Position numbers and translations under genes: made by a program
Part shown: one piece after another, positions 1 to 10,100 of the stretch
Position numbering within the stretch: position 1 is the first letter of the stretch
Layout: each line of letters opens with the position of its first letter
Notes under the pieces: model-generated
Seen by the model: the letters and a program-made list of their open reading frames with translations, nothing else
Told to the model about the DNA's origin: nothing
The model's database searches: none
Origin: Magnetococcales bacterium
Lineage (GTDB): Bacteria > Pseudomonadota > Magnetococcia > Magnetococcales > JADFYX01
Reading direction: 5' to 3'
NCBI GenBank assembly: GCA_015232405.1
Contig: JADFZS010000030.1
Location: 1 to 46,043 of the forward strand
Length of the DNA: 46,043 bases

Positions 1-441
1 GCTGCAAGCGAAGATAGTGAAGAAGAGGTAGAAGAGGCTGCAAGCGAAGAAGATGTCGAAGAGGCTGTTAGCGAAGATAGTGGTGAAGAGGCCGACGACC
101 TAGAAGAGCAGTTTTTTGCCGATATGGATGGTGACAGCGAAGAAGAAGAGCCTGAACCTGAACCTGAGCCTGAACCAGAGCCTGAGCCTGAACCGGAGCC
201 AGAGCCTGAACCAGAGCCAGAGCCTGAACCTGAACCTGAACCTGAACCTGAACCAGAGCCTGAGCCTGAATTGACTCTTGCTGAAAAAGGTTTGACAGCA
301 GAATTTTTACGGGAAAACTATGGTGAACAGGTTGAGACAATTGCTCGAGAGATGACCCAGACTCTTCTCGGTGATATATTGCCAAAACTATTGGAAGAGG
401 TTGTTCGTGAGGAGCTGGAGCGGATTAAAAACGGCAACTAG
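1..441 (+). CDS. PopZ-like (DUF2497-type) polar scaffold protein, C-terminal part
   Basis: The reading frame is open from the first base, so the N-terminus lies outside the window. The visible 146 residues start with an acidic stretch rich in E, S, A and D. About 20 uninterrupted Glu-Pro dipeptides follow (bases ~149-269), then a helical C-terminus ending around [20 protein letters not shown]. Known: PopZ has an acidic, proline-rich linker and a short helical oligomerisation region at its C-terminus, and in many alphaproteobacteria the DUF2497 gene lies directly upstream of valS, as here. Inference: a PopZ-like pole-organising scaffold. The C-terminal motif is short and resembles other helical tails in bacterial regulators, so the assignment rests partly on gene order. 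A good hairpin terminator follows the stop codon. Confidence 0.55.
149..269 (+). repeat. Glu-Pro coding hexanucleotide repeat
   Basis: This is a run of GAR-CCN hexamers encoding about 20 consecutive Glu-Pro dipeptides. Both codon positions vary synonymously (gaa/gag, cct/cca/ccg), so the repeat is kept at protein level more strictly than at DNA level. Such arrays can change copy number by slippage or recombination. Confidence 0.85.
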
Positions 442-472
442 ATAATAGTGGTACAAATAGTAGAGTAACTAT

Positions 473-515
473 CGGCAAGAGATATTATTATAATACCTCT
501 TGCCGTTTGGTTTTA
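473..515 (+). terminator. Rho-independent terminator after the PopZ-like gene
   Basis: A 9-bp perfect stem (CGGCAAGAG at 473-481 with CTCTTGCCG at 497-505) closes a 15-nt AT-rich loop and is followed by a T-rich tail (tttggtttta). It lies 32 bases after the stop codon of the PopZ-like gene and before valS, separating the two transcription units. Confidence 0.8.
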
Positions 516-553
516 TAATAATTGATATATTTTAAGCGGAACGAAATTTAAAA

Positions 554-3361
554 ATGGTGGATTTGGCAGATAATACCCTCCCCAAGACATATGACCCTCG
601 GGATGTCGAGACTCGTCATTATGCAAAATGGGAGAAGATGGGATACTTTGAACCGGGTGAAAAAGCAGGGCGAGAATCTTACTCCATTATGATTCCTCCA
701 CCCAATGTGACTGGCAACCTACACATGGGACACGCCTTTCAAGATACGATTATGGATGCGTTGATTCGTTACAATCGTATGCAGGGCAAACAAACTCTAT
801 GGCAGGTTGGTACTGACCATGCGGGAATTGCAACCCAAATGGTAGTGGAGAGACAGCTAGAGGCAGAAGGCAAAACTCGCCATGATCTAGGCCGCGATGA
901 ATTTATAAAACGGGTTTGGCAGTGGAAGGAGAGCTCTGGTGGTACTATTGTTCGTCAGCTCCGGCGTTTGGGAGCCTCCTGTGACTGGAGCCGTGAAAAA
1001 TTCACCATGGACCCCCAGATGTCCGATGCCGTGCGCGAAGAGTTTGTCCGTCTCTATAATGAAGGGCTGATCTATCGGGGTAAACGTTTGGTAAACTGGG
1101 ACCCGGTACTCCACACGGCTGTCTCTGATCTTGAGGTAATCTCCGAGCAAGAAGACGGTTTTATGTGGAATATACGCTATCCCATGGCTGATGGATCTGG
1201 CTATTTGGTAGTTGCCACCACGCGACCTGAAACCATGCTTGGTGACTCAGCAGTAGCTGTACACCCTAAAGATGAACGTTATCTTGCAATCCATGGCAAA
1301 GAGGTAACTCTTCCACTTACTGGTAGAACAATTCCAGTTATTGTCGACGACTATGTAGACCCGGAGTTTGGCTCAGGGTGTGTAAAAATAACCCCAGCCC
1401 ACGATTTTAATGATAACGAAGTTGGTGGTCGCCACGATCTTGAATTGATAAATATTTTTACCAACGATGCCACCATCAATGATACCGCACCCGAAGCTTA
1501 TCGGGGTATGGATCGTTTTGTGGCAAGAAAAAAAATAGTTGCCGATTTAGAAGAGTTGGGTCTTCTCGAAAAGGTAGAACCCCATAAATTGATGATCCCC
1601 CGTGGTGATCGCTCCAAAGCCATCATTGAGCCATATCTTACCGATCAATGGTATGTAAAGACCTCATCACTGGCCCAAGAGGCCATTAAAGCTGTGGAAG
1701 ATGGTCGTATCCGTTTTGTCCCCGCCAACTGGGATAAAACCTATTTTGAGTGGATGCGCAATATCCAAGATTGGTGTATATCTCGACAGATCTGGTGGGG
1801 CCATCAAATTCCTGCATGGTACGGACCTGACGGTCATCTTTTTGTCTGTAACTGTGAAGAGGAGGTCTATGAGTGGGCTGCGGAACATTATGGTCGTCCG
1901 GTTAATTTAACTCGTGATCCCGATGTTCTTGATACATGGTTTTCGTCTGCTCTCTGGCCTTTTGCCACCCTGGGTTGGCCAAAATTGACCAAGGAGATGG
2001 AGGATTTTTATCCGACAAATGTTCTTGTTACCGCATTTGATATCATATTTTTCTGGGTTGCCAGAATGGTAATGATGGGCCTTAAATTTACCAAGAAGGT
2101 TCCTTTTCATGATGTCTATATCACCGGGCTGGTTCGTGACGGTGAGGGTAATAAGATGAGTAAATCCAAAGGGAATGTTTTGGACCCCTTGGATTTGATT
2201 GATGGTATCGATTTGGACTCCTTGGTAGAGAAAAGAACCAAGGATATGATGCAGCCCCATCTAGCTAAAAAAATTGCAAAAGCCACTAGAAAAGAGTTTC
2301 CCGACGGTATCCCACCATTTGGGGCCGATGCTCTGCGCTTTACCATGGCGAGTCTGGCGACACAGGGTCGGGATATAAAATTTGATCTGGGTAGAATTGA
2401 GGGATACCGCAATTTTTGCAATAAGCTCTGGAATGCTACCCGTTTTGTCTTGATGAATAGTGAAGGTAAAAATTGCGGAGTCAGCTCTGAAACCTTGAAC
2501 TACACTTATGCCGACCGCTGGATACTCTCACGTTTGCAACAGGTTAAAAAAGAGGTTGCTGGCTCTTTGGAAGAGTACCGCTTTAATGATGCCGCCAGTG
2601 TGGTCTATCAGTTTGTTTGGGGTAGCTATTGTGACTGGTATCTGGAGATGGTAAAGCCTGTATTATATGGGGATGAGGTAGCCGAAACCTATAAAATTGC
2701 CACCCGTCACTGTATGGTAGGGGTGTTGGAAGAGTCATTACGTCTGTTACATCCCCTTATGCCGTTTATCACTGAGGAGTTGTGGCAAAAAGTGGCAGGT
2801 TTGGTGGGTCGAAGTGGTAAGTCCATAATGATCGCCTCCTGGCCGCAACCAGATGCTAGTTACGTTGATTTGGATCTGGAAAAAGAGTTGACCTGGGTTA
2901 TGTCCCTGGTCACTGCTGTACGAACTATTCGTGCGGAAATGGATATCTCCCCTGGTAAGCGGTTGGCTATCTTGGTCCAAGGCAGCCAGGATATGGTAAC
3001 AAGGCTCCAAAGACATCACGGTTTGATTGTACCTTTGGCAAAGTTGGACTCCTGGCAGATACTGGAAGGTGAAGCACCCCAAGGGGCTGCAACCGGGGTT
3101 GTGGAGGAGATGCAAATATTTATTCCCTTAGCAGGTCTAATAGATGTAGAGGCAGAGACCAGCCGTTTACAAAAAGGGTTGCAGAAGTTGGACAAAGAGC
3201 TGCAACGTGTTGTTGGTAAACTGACCAATCCCAATTTTCTTGCTAAAGCCAAGCCAGAGGTGGTGGCAAAAGAGAAGGGTAAACAGCAAGAACTTGAAGA
3301 GAAAAAAAATAGCTTAACAGAAGCCTTGCTTCGCATAGAGAAACTACGGAGTGCATCATGA
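554..3361 (+). CDS. valS: Valine--tRNA ligase
   Basis: Class I aminoacyl-tRNA synthetase that charges tRNA-Val in the cytoplasm. At 935 residues it has the family's usual length. The N-terminal Rossmann part contains the HIGH-type motif in [13 protein letters not shown] near residue 50. The CP1 editing domain has typical motifs such as [19 protein letters not shown] near residue 220. The KMSKS loop appears as [10 protein letters not shown] around residue 530. An anticodon-binding helical domain follows, and the last ~70 residues are charged and form the usual ValS coiled-coil arm. The ATG at 554 is chosen because it fits the family start and has a purine-rich GCGGA upstream. The stop overlaps the nadC start (ATGA), so the two genes are likely cotranscribed. 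Confidence 0.97.
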   Translation: MVDLADNTLPKTYDPRDVETRHYAKWEKMGYFEPGEKAGRESYSIMIPPPNVTGNLHMGHAFQDTIMDALIRYNRMQGKQTLWQVGTDHAGIATQMVVERQLEAEGKTRHDLGRDEFIKRVWQWKESSGGTIVRQLRRLGASCDWSREKFTMDPQMSDAVREEFVRLYNEGLIYRGKRLVNWDPVLHTAVSDLEVISEQEDGFMWNIRYPMADGSGYLVVATTRPETMLGDSAVAVHPKDERYLAIHGKEVTLPLTGRTIPVIVDDYVDPEFGSGCVKITPAHDFNDNEVGGRHDLELINIFTNDATINDTAPEAYRGMDRFVARKKIVADLEELGLLEKVEPHKLMIPRGDRSKAIIEPYLTDQWYVKTSSLAQEAIKAVEDGRIRFVPANWDKTYFEWMRNIQDWCISRQIWWGHQIPAWYGPDGHLFVCNCEEEVYEWAAEHYGRPVNLTRDPDVLDTWFSSALWPFATLGWPKLTKEMEDFYPTNVLVTAFDIIFFWVARMVMMGLKFTKKVPFHDVYITGLVRDGEGNKMSKSKGNVLDPLDLIDGIDLDSLVEKRTKDMMQPHLAKKIAKATRKEFPDGIPPFGADALRFTMASLATQGRDIKFDLGRIEGYRNFCNKLWNATRFVLMNSEGKNCGVSSETLNYTYADRWILSRLQQVKKEVAGSLEEYRFNDAASVVYQFVWGSYCDWYLEMVKPVLYGDEVAETYKIATRHCMVGVLEESLRLLHPLMPFITEELWQKVAGLVGRSGKSIMIASWPQPDASYVDLDLEKELTWVMSLVTAVRTIRAEMDISPGKRLAILVQGSQDMVTRLQRHHGLIVPLAKLDSWQILEGEAPQGAATGVVEEMQIFIPLAGLIDVEAETSRLQKGLQKLDKELQRVVGKLTNPNFLAKAKPEVVAKEKGKQQELEEKKNSLTEALLRIEKLRSAS

Positions 3362-4188
3362 TTCCAATTTGGGCCGATATTTGTAAAAACGCATTAGCTC
3401 AGGATTTAGGCCGTGGTGATATCACCACAAATACCTTGGTTCCAGCCAGCCAAAAAGCTGAGGCTGAGATGGTGGCAAAGGAGGATTTTGTCGTCTGCGG
3501 TCTGCCGGTGATGGTTGAGGTGTTCAGACAGGTTGATCCCAGAATTAGAATGTTGCCAGATATTCCCGATGGTGATGGTATCCGTTCTGGTAACAGGGTC
3601 TGCACCTTGACGGGTCCGGCACGGGGTATTTTAACTGGAGAGCGGGTTGCCCTTAACTTTTTTCAAAACCTCTCTGCTGTTGCCTCCCTCACCAGACAAT
3701 ATGTGGAAAAGGTAAAAGGGACCAATGCTCGAATTGTTGATACCCGTAAGACAACACCGGGTCTAAGACAGCTACAAAAATATGCGGTTCGAGTGGGTGG
3801 TGGTTACAACCACCGCATGGGTCTTGATGATGGGGTTTTGATCAAAGAGAACCATATCACGTTGGCTGGTGGTATTACCGAGGCAATAAATTTGATGGAA
3901 GAGTCTGCCAGCCATCTCCACCGCATCGAAATAGAGGTTGAAACATTGGATCAGGTTCGTGAGGCTTTGGATGCAGGAGCCCAGGCAATATTATTGGACA
4001 ACATGGATATACCAATGTTGGAAAAAGCGGTGGCTATTGCTGGGGGAAAAGCCCTGTTAGAAGCGAGTGGAAATGTGAATTTGGATACTGTACACGGTAT
4101 TGCAGAGACAGGAGTAGATCTTATATCTGTTGGAGCTATAACCCATAGTGCCGGAAGTCGGGATGTCTCCCTCCTCATCACAACCTAG
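3358..4188 (+). CDS. nadC: Nicotinate-nucleotide pyrophosphorylase (quinolinate phosphoribosyltransferase, carboxylating)
   Basis: Converts quinolinate and PRPP to nicotinate mononucleotide in de novo NAD synthesis. It has 276 residues, normal for NadC. Family signatures are clear: an N-terminal [15 protein letters not shown], then [19 protein letters not shown] near residue 95, the [20 protein letters not shown] substrate-binding stretch near 130, [14 protein letters not shown] near 160, and the C-terminal barrel motifs [12 protein letters not shown] and ILLDNM. It starts inside the valS stop (ATGA) and its end overlaps the start of birA, so translation is probably coupled. nadA and nadB are not in the window. 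Confidence 0.97.
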   Translation: MIPIWADICKNALAQDLGRGDITTNTLVPASQKAEAEMVAKEDFVVCGLPVMVEVFRQVDPRIRMLPDIPDGDGIRSGNRVCTLTGPARGILTGERVALNFFQNLSAVASLTRQYVEKVKGTNARIVDTRKTTPGLRQLQKYAVRVGGGYNHRMGLDDGVLIKENHITLAGGITEAINLMEESASHLHRIEIEVETLDQVREALDAGAQAILLDNMDIPMLEKAVAIAGGKALLEASGNVNLDTVHGIAETGVDLISVGAITHSAGSRDVSLLITT

Positions 4189-5191
4189 TGCTCAAAGCAA
4201 AATTCTCAATGCTCTGCGGAATGCCAGGGGTAAACCTCTGTCGGGCCACCTACTGGGCAAAGAGCTGGGAATCTCCAGAGCAGCGGTCTGGAAACGGGTT
4301 GAGGGCTTACGCAAGAGCGGATATCAGGTAGAATCCTATCCTCGTCAGGGTTATGTTCTGGTTGGTGAACCCGATACTCCAACTGCCAGTGCGGTTGCTG
4401 GGTATTTGCAACAAGATGTTTTGGCAAGTGGGCTTTTTAGCCCGGATAAGATCCAGTTTTTTACCACCCTGGACTCTACCAACATCTATGCAGGTAAAAT
4501 CGCCAGAGAAGGCGCGGCAGATGGAACCGTGGTTATTGCTGATAGCCAGAGTGCAGGTCGGGGACGTTTAGGGCGGGTTTGGGACTCCCCATCTGGGGTT
4601 AACCTCTATTTTTCCCTGATTTTACGTCCAGCTATTGAACCAAGATATGCCGCCCAGTTAACCCTGCTTACCGGATTGGCCCTGGCTGAGTCCATCAGAG
4701 AATTTGGAGCTGATGATGTTGAGATAAAATGGCCAAACGATCTGCTGTTGGGGGGAAAAAAAGTTGCAGGCATTCTGACTGAAATGGCTGTTGAAGAGAA
4801 TCAAGTGCAATTTGTTGTGGTTGGAGTCGGGGTAAATGTCAATGTTGAGATATCTGGTTTAACAGAGGAAATTGGCAAAATAGCAGCTGTGCTATCTGAC
4901 CATTTAAAAAAAAAGGTCAAGAGATCTGCATTTTTAGCCGATTTTCTTAACAGGTTCTTGGGTTGGTATCGACTATACCTTACAGATGGTTTTGCTTCTA
5001 TCAGGTCAATATGGTTGGATAGATCCCGTATAAAAGGGCGAAGGGTGCAGGTTAATCTGGTTGATGAGAGTTTTTCCGGTACAGCTGTAGACCTTGATAT
5101 TGACGGTTTTTTGTTGGTTAAACGAGACGATACCCAAAAAGAGGCTAAAGTATTGGCTGGGGATGTGTTGTTGTTAAATAAGGATAGCTAA
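4163..5191 (+). CDS. birA: Bifunctional biotin--[acetyl-CoA-carboxylase] ligase / biotin operon repressor-type BirA
   Basis: Activates biotin to biotinyl-5'-AMP and transfers it to a lysine of the biotin carboxyl carrier protein. The ~342-residue protein has an N-terminal winged helix ([20 protein letters not shown]), so it is the long BirA class that can also bind DNA. The catalytic domain carries the GRGRLGRVW ligand-binding loop (near residue 132) and [17 protein letters not shown] (near 185-200). A C-terminal SH3-like domain follows. I prefer the ATG at 4163 over the upstream GTG at 4148; both lie within the end of nadC. No bio operon is nearby, so the repressor role is family knowledge only. 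The next gene, coaX, starts 4 bases after the stop. Confidence 0.93.
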   Translation: MSPSSSQPSAQSKILNALRNARGKPLSGHLLGKELGISRAAVWKRVEGLRKSGYQVESYPRQGYVLVGEPDTPTASAVAGYLQQDVLASGLFSPDKIQFFTTLDSTNIYAGKIAREGAADGTVVIADSQSAGRGRLGRVWDSPSGVNLYFSLILRPAIEPRYAAQLTLLTGLALAESIREFGADDVEIKWPNDLLLGGKKVAGILTEMAVEENQVQFVVVGVGVNVNVEISGLTEEIGKIAAVLSDHLKKKVKRSAFLADFLNRFLGWYRLYLTDGFASIRSIWLDRSRIKGRRVQVNLVDESFSGTAVDLDIDGFLLVKRDDTQKEAKVLAGDVLLLNKDS

Positions 5192-5195
5192 GCTG

Positions 5196-5963
5196 ATGCT
5201 TTTGGTGGTTGATATTGGAAATACCAATCTGGTTTTAGGTGTTTATAAGGGTAAATCCCTTATTCGCCACTGGCGTTTGGCAACACGTGTTGATCAAACA
5301 GGTGATGAGTATGGTATATTGGTAGCCAATCTGTTTAATTTGGCTGATATATCGTTGGATCAGATCAAAGGGGTGATAATCGCAAGTGTAGTACCCCCTA
5401 TACAGTCGGCAATTGTCCGGGCATTGCGTCGTTATCTGGATATACCACCGATTATAGTCGGACCGGGCCTTAAAACCAGTATGCCCATCCGTTATGATAA
5501 CCCCCGTGATGTGGGGGCCGACCGTATAGTCAACGGTGTTGCTGCGTATGATTTAATCGGTGGTGCTGTGGTGGTGGTAGATTTTGGTACCGCGACAACT
5601 TTTGATCTCATTGGTCCAAAAGGTGATTATTTGGGAGGGGCGATTGCGCCGGGTTTGGGCCTCTCCATGAATGCACTTTTTGAGAAGACGGCTAAATTAC
5701 CGCGTATTGAGCTGGTAAGGCCAAAAAAAGTGGTAGGACGTGATACAGTTGCTTCTATGCAGTCGGGACTGTTTTGGGGGTATGTAGGATTGGTAGATGG
5801 TTTAATTGATAGGATTATTGTTGAGTCCGGTTATGATCCTGTTAAGGTTGTCGCAACTGGTGGTTTGGCCCGTTTGATGGCAACAGAGAGTGAGAAAATA
5901 GAGTTGATCGATGAGTTTCTCACCTTAAACGGTCTAAGGTTGCTTTATGAACGTAACATCTAA
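5196..5963 (+). CDS. coaX: Type III pantothenate kinase
   Basis: Catalyses the first step of coenzyme A synthesis, phosphorylating pantothenate. It is the CoaX form of the acetate-kinase/hsc70 superfamily. The 255 residues match the family. The N-terminal phosphate-binding motif is DIGNTN (residues 6-11). Further motifs are [13 protein letters not shown] near 108, [11 protein letters not shown] near 127, and [23 protein letters not shown] near 149. birA followed directly by coaX is a recurring bacterial gene order. The spacing of 4 bases supports cotranscription with valS-nadC-birA. Confidence 0.95.
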   Translation: MLLVVDIGNTNLVLGVYKGKSLIRHWRLATRVDQTGDEYGILVANLFNLADISLDQIKGVIIASVVPPIQSAIVRALRRYLDIPPIIVGPGLKTSMPIRYDNPRDVGADRIVNGVAAYDLIGGAVVVVDFGTATTFDLIGPKGDYLGGAIAPGLGLSMNALFEKTAKLPRIELVRPKKVVGRDTVASMQSGLFWGYVGLVDGLIDRIIVESGYDPVKVVATGGLARLMATESEKIELIDEFLTLNGLRLLYERNI

Positions 5964-5974
5964 GACTATATAAT

Positions 5975-6898
5975 ATGAGCAAAATAGCTAACTTAAAAAT
6001 GGGTATGGCAGGTTTTAGTCTCTCTTCTATACCGGGTTTGTCTATGATTGGACAACTCTTTGCCAAAGTTGGAATGCCAACAGCGTTGCGACCGATATTG
6101 ACTGGTGTTGGACCGTTTGTATTGGTGGTGGTACTCGCTATTTTGAATATAGTTCTGTTTTTTAGTGCAGGCTCTCCTGATGATGATGGGGAGATTTGGG
6201 ACGGTCCATTGATGACCGAAAAGTTATATCAACTACCTGACCCTGCCACAGCAAAGATTGTAAATACTGGAATCAAGAAAAAAAGAAGAAAAAATATTGA
6301 GACTCAACAGCTGGTAGTTGAACAGCCGGCAAAAACCACACCTGAAGCTTCTGCACCCAGTGAAGACCCATATGTTGAGGAGGAGTATGAAGAAGAGGAA
6401 GAGGAGGAGGTTACCTATCCTAAAAAGTTTATAGTACAGGTGGGACAGTTTATGTCTGAGAGTGGTGTTGACTCTCTGATCAAAAACATGCAAAACCGGG
6501 GTTACTATCCCAAAGTTAGTGTTATCAAACAAAAAAGCTATCTAAACAACGTGCAGGCTGGACCTTATGCTACAGTTGAGGCTGCCAGGGAATCTGAAGT
6601 TAAGCTACGGGCTAACGGCAAAGTTGTTAAAGTGGAGTCCAGCGAGGATGGCTATATAATATCCCTAAGTAAATCTTCCAAGTTATCTCCAGCTCTCACA
6701 AGTATGCAGAGGTACGATGCCATGGGCATCGCTCCCCTAAGACTGGTTAAAGCGGCCCAGTTTAAGCCAGTTAAAAGTGTCTATATGGGTCCATATAACA
6801 GCAGACAAAAGGCCGAAGAGGTAAAAACTCGTATGGCTGGCATAAGCATGGCCATCCCGGTAGTACATGAGTGGGAAGAGGAAGATGAGGAGGAGTAA
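5975..6898 (+). CDS. SPOR-domain protein with one transmembrane segment
   Basis: A 307-residue protein with a ~44-residue cytoplasmic N-terminus, one membrane segment (about 45-64) and a periplasmic remainder. A linker rich in Thr, Pro and Glu contains a strongly acidic block (EEEEYEEEEEEE-like, ~135-148). It leads into a SPOR domain at ~150-220 (KKFIVQVGQFMSESGVDSL; NVQAGPYATVEAARESEVKL). A second, weaker SPOR-like half follows at ~255-298 (SVYMGPYNSRQKAEEVKTRM). Known: SPOR domains bind denuded glycan strands at division sites. Inference: a cell-division or envelope protein. It is 11 bases after coaX, so it probably ends that operon. The C-terminus is again acidic (EWEEEDEEE). Confidence 0.8.
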   Translation: MSKIANLKMGMAGFSLSSIPGLSMIGQLFAKVGMPTALRPILTGVGPFVLVVVLAILNIVLFFSAGSPDDDGEIWDGPLMTEKLYQLPDPATAKIVNTGIKKKRRKNIETQQLVVEQPAKTTPEASAPSEDPYVEEEYEEEEEEEVTYPKKFIVQVGQFMSESGVDSLIKNMQNRGYYPKVSVIKQKSYLNNVQAGPYATVEAARESEVKLRANGKVVKVESSEDGYIISLSKSSKLSPALTSMQRYDAMGIAPLRLVKAAQFKPVKSVYMGPYNSRQKAEEVKTRMAGISMAIPVVHEWEEEDEEE

Positions 6899-7092
6899 GT
6901 CTCCTTTTGTGTTACATTGCAAATATTAGCTACAATCTTAACTAGAATTTAGATTCAATGTGTAAGCAAATTGATTTGCCTCATAATTGAAGTAAATAAG
7001 TTCCTTCCCGTAGAATGACCATTAATAAGTTATTCATTGTATCAAAAACTACTATCGATACTCTTTAGTCGCTTCTCTATTTCCAGTATATG

Positions 7093-7102
7093 CACTATAG
7101 TG
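7093..7102. promoter_or_regulatory. 10-bp perfect palindrome upstream of the HD/NTPase/TPR gene
   Basis: CACTATAGTG is self-complementary, contains a TATAGT that could serve as a -10 element, and lies about 43 bases before the ATG at 7146. It may be the operator or promoter core of that gene. The rest of 6899-7145 is AT-rich, with no gene, hairpin terminator or repeat that I can support. Confidence 0.35.
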
Positions 7103-7145
7103 ATTAGATTATTGTGTTTGTTTTAATCGTCGCTGGGGATTGGTT

Positions 7146-10100
7146 ATGAGTAATGAGTTGCATCAACTTTTAGAAGAGCCTTATCATGAGCTTTTCAATC
7201 AGTTAAAAGCAATAATCTATAAGCATGTAACTGATACAGAACCTAACTTTGGTCAATATCGCGAGGCAGTTATTTATCAAATTGACCATGGTATAGGACA
7301 TCTAAATCGAGTTTCACAGAACATGGCTGTCTTGTTAAGAGCTGCACAAAAAGAACTCCATCCTGCAGACCGCTTTGCAGCTATGTGTGCTGCCGCATTT
7401 CATGATATCGGTATGCATTTTGGGTGGGAGCTTTTAGATCCAGAAATTAAAGAACCGCTTTCTGATGAACATTCAGAAATCATTAGGGATCTTCATGCTG
7501 AGATAGGTGGGCATTGGTTTCGTAGTATTTGTTCTAGTTCACCTCCAGACATTTTGTATTATGATCTAACTGGACGTCAGATTGATATGCTTAAAAGTGA
7601 TAGATTGAATCGCAGAATTAGTTTTGCAATAGAAACACATGGTCTTTGTGAAACAGAACTTGAAGCCAAACTTTTTGAACAAATAGACGATACCAAAGAA
7701 CGATCACTTATAGAGTTTTTAACTTGTGCTCTTACAATAGCAGATACTTTGGATATGGATAGTCAGCGAGTATCCAATGCTAGGATGGAGGCAGCAAAAC
7801 GTTTTTGGAAAGGTAAAGACAGCATAATTCAACCGGATATAAAAGATCTTAGCCGTTTTTTGATGGTTCACTATTTTGGCTCGGCTAAGTTGCAACTAGT
7901 ACAAAATAGCTCAATGGTTGAGTTTATTACACAGCCAAAGATGCCAGATAAAATGTTAGATGATCCTGACTATAAAAAATTTCGTGATTATCTACTTGAG
8001 CAATACCGTAAGCGTCTACGGCCTAGCAATTCTTATCATCAAAGAATAATTAAAGACTATGCAGGGATTGACTTCGTATCAATTGATGTTCCTAACTTTT
8101 CTTATGAGCCTGATCAGTTCTTTATTGAAAAAGATATTTTAAAAAAGATCATGACTGTACTTAATATTATAGATCCAATTGATAACATTCAATTGAATGT
8201 TCCAAATGATCAAGCATGTAAATCAAATGAAAAATTTGGTGTGGCCTCACAAAAAGAACCATATGATGAAATTCTTCAATTGCGGATTTTAACTACTGAT
8301 AATTTTGAAGCACCAAGTACGTTGTTACGTCCGGAATTTCAGACTGTACCATTCCACTCAGTTCGTGAAGGTCAGTTACAGGAAATTATTCAGTGGGCAG
8401 AAAATGAAGAATCACTTTATTCTACAGAGGTACGTTTACTTATAGGTGCTGGTGGTTCAGGTAAGACCAGATTGATGTTAGAGGGGTGTAATCGACTTAA
8501 AAAAAAAGGTTGGATAGCTGGTTTTTTACCACATGGAAAGTTGTCAAAAAATACAAAGTTATTAAAAAAACTTACTTTAGAGCCGATTAATGCATTGATA
8601 GTACTTGACTATGCTGAAAGTCGTAGGGAGGAGTTGGTTAAAGTATTGATGGAAGCTGTTGGGATTTCAGTCAATAGACGTTTTTGTGTTGTGTTATTGG
8701 CTCGTGGTGCTGGAGATTGGTGGGATGGTCGTGCAGATAAGCTTAAAGAGTATCCTGAAGTTGAGGCTGTATTACGTAGTTCTGCTACCTCGGGTCCTTA
8801 TTTACTTACAGCTAAAACTCTTAACTCTGATGACCGTAAAAAAATTTTTTATGAAGCTCAATATGCTTTTGCAAAGAAATTAAACAAAACAACCACGACT
8901 ATACAACCTCCTGATCTTTTGGATGATCATTTTGATCAGTTACTATATATCCATATGACAGCTTTGGCTTCATTACGAGAAGAAAAAGTTAGTTTAGCTG
9001 CTGATGATTTACTGGATCTTACTCTTAGTCATGAACGAGATTATTGGGAAAAGTGTGGCAAAGAAGCTGGTTTTGATGTTCATATGATTGATGGTATTTC
9101 TCAAGTTGTACTACAGTTAACATTAGCAGGAGGTACAGATAGTTCAAAAGATGCTAAGATTGTAATTAGACACACACCACAATCTCGTGACTGGACAGCT
9201 CAGCAACGGATTGAGCTATTCAATTTACTACGTCGTCTATATTCTAATGATGGAGGTGGTATCAGTTCTCTGGAGCCTGACCTGCTAGGTGAACATTTAG
9301 TTGCAATGGAGTTAAAAAGGGATAACGAACCTTTGGACATTGCTTTGATCGAAGCATCTAAGGAGTCTGAAGTATTACATGCTTTAACTGTTCTGAATCG
9401 CTTGGCTGCTCGCCGTAAAGATCAGGAAAACTGGATAGAGTATGGTTTAGAACGTTGTTTGATTAGCGAATTTGCTATAGTTCGCGCTGAGCAAGCTATT
9501 CAAGTAGCGTTAGCTAGTGGTGATCCAATAGGTAAAATTTTAGCAAGAGTGGTTGAAGAAAAAAAACTCCCAAAGGTTGTTAATCATATTTTTAAACGCA
9601 ATTTAATACCAATTAATACTGTTGCACTACTTGAGCTAGCTTTAGTGGTATCAAAGGAGCGATATATCCGTCTGAAAAATAAGGGTCACCTAAAAGGGTT
9701 TAAGAAAATTCATGATTATGCAGAGAGTTGTCATGTTTATGGCATGAGACTTACAGAAACATCGAAAATAGAAGATGGTATGGTGTTATATGATGAAGCA
9801 CTTCATTTTATGGAAAGTATACGACATTTAGCAGAAGAAGCTGAGAGTAATTACTTATCATCACTATCAGGTAAAGCAGAAATTCTCATGAAGATAGGAG
9901 ATAATGAAAATGCTCTAAATATCTTTTATGAAGTTCTTAATAATCGTCGAATATTAGTTGAGAAAAATCATGGATGGGATTTTAAATTAGATTTAATAAG
10001 TGGTTTAATTAATTATGGCATTGCATTAAACTCTAATGGACGTTGGAAGGAGGCTGCTGATCAATATCGCCAATCTTTAGATATATTGGATAATAAGAAC

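Noticed and set aside
149..269. CRISPR-like or tandem regulatory array
   Set aside because: The hexamer repeat has no spacers and lies within a coding frame, encoding Glu-Pro dipeptides.
68..385. Open frame on the minus strand rich in Gln/Val/Leu/Ala
   Set aside because: It is the shadow of the Glu-Pro repeat in the PopZ-like gene; repeats remove stop codons in the other frames too.
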